Shown here piece by piece: positions 12,849 through 13,148 of a stretch of 13,148 nucleotides of DNA. This DNA is from Flavobacteriales bacterium CG18_big_fil_WC_8_21_14_2_50_32_9 (GTDB taxonomy: Bacteria; Bacteroidota; Bacteroidia; Flavobacteriales_E; Vicingaceae), in assembly GCA_002770955.1 (NCBI GenBank), contig PCUH01000259.1, positions 1 to 13,148 of the forward strand, read 5' to 3'. The stretch's first letter is position 1; every line of letters begins with the position of its first letter. Position numbers and translations under genes: made by a program. Under the pieces are notes generated by a model. The model was not told the DNA's origin. It saw only the letters and a program-made list of their open reading frames with translations, and ran no database searches.

Positions 12849-13148
12849 ATGAACATAGAAGAATACAGAACATATTGCATCAAAAAGAAAGCCGTTACAG
12901 AAAGCTTTCCTTTTGATAAAAGCACGTTGGTTTTTAAAGTAATGGGTAAAATGTTTGCATTGGCAGATGTGGATAATTTTGAATCTATTAACCTAAAATG
13001 CGACCCTGAAAAAGCGGTTGAATTAAGGGAACAATTTTTGGGTGTATTGCCTGGTTATCACATGAACAAACAGCATTGGAATACTATTGTGGTGAATGCA
13101 GATGTGAGTGATAAAATGTTATATCAACTAATTGATGATTCTTATGCA
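12849..13148 (+). CDS. MmcQ/YjbR-family protein, 3' end outside the window
   Basis: The first 100 codons are visible and remain open to the last base. The product starts MNIEEYRTYCIKKKAVTESF and contains FPFDKSTLVFKVMGKMFAL (20-38), a KCDPEKAVELRE helix (51-62) and PGYHMNKQHWNTI (67-79). This is the usual order of the MmcQ/YjbR family, with its DNA-binding-like double-wing fold and typical length near 115-120, so perhaps 15-20 residues are missing. Members are small cytoplasmic proteins of uncertain role, some thought to bind DNA. The ATG has an A-rich leader and follows the heptad array. It is 92 bases after the phosphatase gene; no perfect TAnnTTTG box was seen, so read-through from the phosphatase operon is possible. 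Confidence 0.88.
   Translation, partial: MNIEEYRTYCIKKKAVTESFPFDKSTLVFKVMGKMFALADVDNFESINLKCDPEKAVELREQFLGVLPGYHMNKQHWNTIVVNADVSDKMLYQLIDDSYA

Overview
The window is a stretch of chromosome from a member of the Bacteroidota, most likely a Flavobacteriales-like lineage. The evidence is an AT-rich composition, repeated promoter boxes of the Bacteroidota type (TAnnTTTG) instead of a sigma70 -10 box, start codons preceded by A/T-rich leaders without a clear Shine-Dalgarno, signal peptides ending in Ala-Gln, and gene families typical of the phylum. No phage, plasmid, transposase, CRISPR, rRNA or tRNA sequence was seen. This is ordinary chromosome with one notable signalling locus.

Layout. Positions 1-42 are a degenerate 7-bp tandem repeat. 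A promoter at 67-97 drives a STAS (anti-anti-sigma type) gene joined without a gap to ribonuclease Z (121-1413). An HU-like nucleoid protein gene with its own promoter and a strong intrinsic terminator follows (1527-1849). The convergent gap 1850-2200 has no gene and is crowded with palindromes. A YigZ/IMPACT-family gene (with a TTG start) and a 54-residue one-TM protein gene lie on the minus strand (2201-3129). The plus strand then carries a MeaB/ArgK-type GTPase (3285-4304) and an exported barrel-like protein (4363-5217). The latter shares its stop codon bases with a convergent one-TM protein of unknown function (5214-5735, minus). A minus-strand operon at 7037-5775 encodes a 55-residue two-TM protein, YbaB/EbfC and a TauE/SafE-type permease.

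The main locus is 7192-12756, two abutting plus-strand genes. The first encodes an exported protein with nine TPRs, two tandem Ig-like domains and a C-terminal caspase-like domain with an intact His/Cys dyad. The second encodes an exported sensor with 14 propeller blades (probably two seven-bladed propellers), a Y_Y_Y domain, one TM helix, a coiled coil and a cytoplasmic SpoIIE/PP2C phosphatase. The arrangement suggests a periplasmic caspase-like protease coupled to a transmembrane phosphatase sensor. The STAS gene 7 kb upstream is a possible, unproven, target of such a phosphatase. The phosphatase domain carries a small GC-rich palindromic insertion.

The window ends with a second array of 7-bp repeats and the first 100 codons of an MmcQ/YjbR-family gene. 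All functional statements are from motif reading only; no database search was run.
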